Source: Adiantum capillus-veneris (taxonomy: Eukaryota > Streptophyta > Polypodiopsida > Polypodiales > Pteridaceae). Taken from it: a stretch of DNA of 64,000 nt. The position numbers and the translations under genes are program-made. Under the pieces are notes generated by a model. That model was not told the origin of the DNA and searched no databases. It saw only the letters and a program-made list of their open reading frames with translations. Each line of letters starts with the position of its first letter. Position 1 is the first letter of the stretch. Positions 60,539-64,000 of the stretch are shown here, piece by piece. The DNA lies in NCBI GenBank assembly GCA_014529385.2, contig CM043969.1:32156446-32220445 (forward strand), in the 5' to 3' direction.

Positions 60539-60750
60539 ATGTAGAGAAGATCAAAGAGCTAACAAATGCAGGAGCATTCATCGGACAAGTGAGTGCAAGC
60601 CGGGTTCGTGAGTGGGTTCAAAAGTAAAAAGCTTAGGGAATAGGAGGTTCTAGAGCCAAGCAAAAATTTCAACAATCTGATCTAGAGAGCACTAAAGCTC
60701 GAGCAACAAGCAAAGAAAGAAAGGGGTCATAAAGGTAGACGGGACTCCAG
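60539..60750 (+). other. Short coding-like stretch, possibly displaced gag
   Basis: VEKIKELTNAGAFIGQVSAS then RVREWVQK in frame, followed by stops. It may continue the gag of the element at 57701 beyond the inserted repeats, but the match is too short to be sure. Confidence 0.3.
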
Positions 60751-61347
60751 TGTAACAAACTTGGGCACTCCACGTCGAGAATCTAGCACGACACCGAGAG
60801 AATCACTTAAAAATACTTCGCACTCTAATCACATTTCAATTGAGTCGACACGGCCTAGCGTAGTTCTGTGCCCAGAGAGGTTGGCCCCAAAGATTGGTGC
60901 CCCTTTCGATATTTGTTTTTATATTAATGCTCGAGCAAAGTTACAATGCCCACGGGTACTCTCTGCTCTGAAGCTCGTCAACAAATCTGAGCCAAAGAGT
61001 GGCCCCGGGGTTCAATTTAAAGGCCCCGAGGGCTCTCAAAAGCAGTTACATGAAAATCTTCAAACTCAAAAGCACTTGGCCCCAAAAGCTGCTAGCACTC
61101 CACGCGGAAATCCGTACAGCTCTGTCGTAAATGCAAAGGTCCATACGGTCTGCCACGTCATCAGCGCGAAACACGGAGTGTCCATATAATTGCCATGTCA
61201 TCAACCTTTTAAGTGATCTCTCTTTTTGTCTTTAATCTTTAGGTGTCCCTAGGGCCCCATTAGACGGGACCCTATAAGTTGTTCCTTGGAACAACTTATA
61301 ACTTTAGGTCTTGTCAATTGGACATGCCATGTCATAATTTTGTGACA
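60751..61347 (-). mobile_element. Copia-type LTR, 597 bp
   Basis: TGTAACAAACTTGGGCAC ... TTTTGTGACA, aligned with the LTR at 61940 (GGGCAC, CACGT, the GACACGG and GGTGCCCCTTTCG words). It is followed on + by ATACCCCTCTCTTGAAAG, a polypurine tract on the minus strand. A diverged member of the family. Confidence 0.6.
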
Positions 61348-61939
61348 ATACCCCTCTCTTGAAAGAATTGTACTCCCCTCGATTATGATTGCAAAAATAG
61401 ACAAAATCCATAAACCAGCTCAATAGACACTGGCTCTAAGTATCGACACACTAGACGACACAAATCTAGTACTTGCGCAAAGACGACTCAGTCAGATCAA
61501 ATCAGAGAAAATCAATCTAGATCCAACACCATGATTCCTGGCACGTATTTAGTAATCGCATCTAGATCCACACCGGACCTCAGATATGTCGGATTAACTA
61601 ATTCTTATTGCGATCATATCTATAGGATCTGTAGACCGAAATGCTGCAGTCATTTGTCTTTCAATCCTGCAGTCAAAGAAAATCACATGAGAGAGTACAC
61701 ATAAGTTAAAATCTTTTTTGGGAATTCCCATTTCCAAGTTCTTTATTCATAAAGTCATACATTAGAATACTATCAACACATCAGTATCCTTGAACTCGAA
61801 AGGAAATTCAGTGACTTTATGCCATCTAGGTAATCTGCGACAAAAAGGCAGAGTAACTCCCCTCTTTTGCTGTCTCGATTGCACCAGAGTCAACCCTGCT
61901 GATCTGCGGATCTCTCAGAGTAGACACTTCTAGATGGAA
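61348..61939 (-). other. Interior remnant of a Copia-type element, non-coding
   Basis: Starts with the polypurine tract (minus strand). No gag or pol frame found and no primer site before the next LTR. Confidence 0.4.
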
Positions 61940-62384
61940 TGTCACGAGACGGGCACCACGTGCCAATAGAAAGGAACAAACTTAATAGACTTTTAACACT
62001 TCAATAACAATTGAAACTGAAAGAGAGAGAGCACATGCGACACGGAGTGGCGGAATTCCACCCCAAAGAGTATTGGCCCCAAACTTTGGCGCCCCTTTCG
62101 GTATTTCTTTATAATACTTGAACTCAATACAATGTCGGTACTCACGCTCTACATTGTCTCACTGAAGCGTGCCAGAGACTGAGCCCTCTGCACTCATTTA
62201 AAGGCCCTTGGCCTTGAAAAGCAGTTTACTTGAAAAGCTTGAAACTCTAAAGCAACTGGCTCAAATACGTCGGTAAAGCTTATTCTACTGCTTCTGCTTC
62301 TTCACTTAGGGTTTGGGCCCCTCGGCTGGGATCTACAAGTCGGCTCCGTTCTTCAGTGGCTTGACACGTCAGCAGTTTGTGACA
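61940..62384 (-). mobile_element. Copia-type LTR, 445 bp
   Basis: TGTCACGAGACGGGCAC ... GCAGTTTGTGACA. Matches 17796-18085 and 15990-16215. On + it is followed by TCCCCCCTTCTTGAAAGAAA (polypurine tract on the minus strand), identical to that at 16216. So it is a minus-strand 3' LTR with a short piece of interior (62385 to about 62540). Confidence 0.75.
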
Positions 62385-62540
62385 TCCCCCCTTCTTGAAA
62401 GAAAGTAATCGTCTTGGATTACAACATATCTGCAAAACAACTCGAGTTAGCTCAAAAGTTTTCGAGGGACAATCCAAGGGACAATCAATTTCTCATTCCA
62501 AATCGGAGGTCTTGATTTCTTGGGTCGTTGGCTTCCGAGA

Positions 62541-63810
62541 AGAATCTCATTCAATAAAAAAGAATAAAAGGACTCCTTTTTGCTGACAACCTGGTTCTAC
62601 TTGTTGACTCTCTTGAAAGCCTACAAACGAGCCTTGACGAGGTAAGTGAATGGGCAAAGACATGGGGAATGACCTTTGGAATTGATAAATGCATGGTCAC
62701 GGTATTCCACGGAGACCTGCAGGATCTCTCTATGAGGATCTGTATTCTGGGTGGTGAGATGGTTGCAGTAGGTGAAACGTACAAGTACCTTGGCATCGAT
62801 GTAGACTTGACCTTTTCCATTGAACGCATCGTCAAGGAGCGAGCGGACAAGGGGAGGAAGAGTCTATTTGCATGTCAACACCTACTGACAAACCGAGCCA
62901 TTCCTATATGGTCTCGAGTCTGTTTTTAAGGCGTGCGTGTATCCAGTGATTTGTTATGGTGCGGAAATTATGGGTGCCCACGATCAGCATGTCCTTCACT
63001 CTCTGCAGCGCCTCATCGCCACCGGGATGCAAATGTTACTCGGAAAGGGAGCAAGGTCAACCTCTGTAGGGACGACAACTCTCCATCACGAGTTTAACAT
63101 ACCACCCGTATCTGCCTATTGTGGGGGACAACAAGCAAGCGCTTTTGACAAGTACCGCTCGGTTTCATCTACTTGGATAGGCTTCTTGGTAAACAAGATG
63201 CCTAAGAACCAACCGTTCAAGAAGTGGACTTGGACGACAAGAACCTAGAACGGGATGAATAAGTATATCCCAGCGCTTTAGCTTAGTTCGCTACCACATA
63301 TGGGACAAGTGGGAAGACAGGCATTCATGCCTGGCGTTGGAGCCCTATAAGACGGCAGGCTTTGAACAAACTCGTGGATACTTCCTGTAGCTCAATAGGA
63401 GCACTATACTGAATAGGAAGGAGGAGAGAATGCTGGCTCTCGCGAGAGTAGATGGGCTCAAAGTGGCTGATAGTTATATGCACGGACACAGCATTTGCAC
63501 GCTGTGCTCCCAGTTAGACGGTCGTTCGCTTTCGCATTTGCTGATGAACTGTTCGGTGGTTGATGATTCTAGGGGGCGCTGGCTAAACCGATTCAACTCC
63601 ACCTTCAACGCTATCGACCTTTCGTTGGACCCTGTAGAAAGGACTGTTATCCTCCTTGGTGGGGAGGCTCGCGGGAAGCGGATGCCCTTTTGGGTACGCC
63701 GTGATCCGCACTCGAGGGACGGAACCGCAGGGCACGTGCCTGTGGCGAAGTTCCTCGGTGAAGTTGTACCCCGGTACTTGGGTGCTCTGCATAGGCGGAT
63801 GGGGAGATAA
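62541..63810 (+). pseudogene. LINE reverse transcriptase fragment (family G)
   Basis: Opens in mid-enzyme: RIKGLLFADNLVLLVDSLES (the second catalytic Asp of FADD is Asn), WGMTFGIDKCMVTVF and YKYLGIDVDL. After a shift at 62930, YPVICYGAEIMGAHDQHVLH; after another near 63250-63430, a C-terminal part with CTLCSQLDGRSLSHLLMNC (CCHC) to TAA 63808-63810. The thumb and zinc layout is that of an APE- or RLE-type LINE; the first half of ORF2 is missing. Confidence 0.7.
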
Positions 63811-63924
63811 TACTCCCCTTCCTATGCTGTTATTTTGAATCCGATCCCTTCCGGGGGAAATGACGTAATTCTCCCCAAGTGAAGCCAGATGAGCTACAAG
63901 AGCGCCCACGTGCCATTCCCCCCG

Positions 63925-63966
<42 letters not shown>

Positions 63967-64000
63967 CAACTTCACCCAAAAGGGGTTGGGAGGTGCAAAA
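63811..64000. repeat. 3' flank with G40 homopolymer
   Basis: Non-coding sequence with CCCCCCGCG then G40 (63926-63965). The end GTGCAAAA may be the tail of the LINE above. Nothing else seen. Confidence 0.7.

Overview
The window looks like nuclear DNA of a large, transposon-rich plant genome. Evidence: short exons with GT-AG splice sites inside very long introns, plant-type LTR retrotransposons (one with a primer site matching the initiator-Met tRNA type used by plant Copia elements), L1-like LINEs and hAT-like DNA elements. Long C/G and TC/GA tracts and the style of the reverse transcriptases made me think of a seed-free plant such as a fern, but the species cannot be fixed from the sequence. 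There are no bacterial-style genes, operons, rRNA, tRNA or CRISPR.

Only one host gene is visible. Nine exons on the + strand (10696-11797, 33266-33790, 49327-49418, 49770-49889) splice into one continuous frame of about 333 residues, almost all coiled coil, with compatible phases at every junction. It resembles a Golgi golgin of the GRIP type; both ends lie outside the window. Its introns of about 21 kb and 15.5 kb are filled with transposons.

Region by region: 1-4650, broken LINEs of family A and a second L1 type (F), plus an LTR scrap. 4857-10580, C-rich repeats and an almost complete LINE of family C between TC tracts. 10696-11797, exons 1-4. 11800-21200, tandem repeats, a non-coding LTR retrotransposon (about 15990-18085, minus) and Ty3/gypsy remains on the minus strand. 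21240-33251, a head-to-tail array of family-C-type LINE copies, all minus strand, separated by (TC)n tracts, ending 15 bp before exon 5. 33266-33790, exons 5-7. 34415-48640, a nest made of LINE A pieces, a decayed gypsy element with gag-pol, minisatellites, and a captured proline-rich coding remnant. 49327-49889, exons 8-9 with a fold-back element between them. 50419-57281, a full-length LINE A with 17-bp target duplications. 57700-64000, a second gypsy LTR and gag, a hAT-like element, Copia-type LTRs and a LINE fragment.

The most distinctive biology is the family C LINE system. Copies sit in TC microsatellites, share a small 3' stem-loop whose stem is kept while its bases change, follow one another head to tail through their TC tails, and carry ORF1 and ORF2 in one frame separated by a single UGA-CGG stop conserved in three copies. 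Family A instead links its ORFs by an ATGA overlap. Most broken ORFs carry TAG or TAA where related copies have, or the context suggests, glutamine; this fits methylation-driven C-to-T decay, because all 29 glutamines in the host exons are CAA or CAG.
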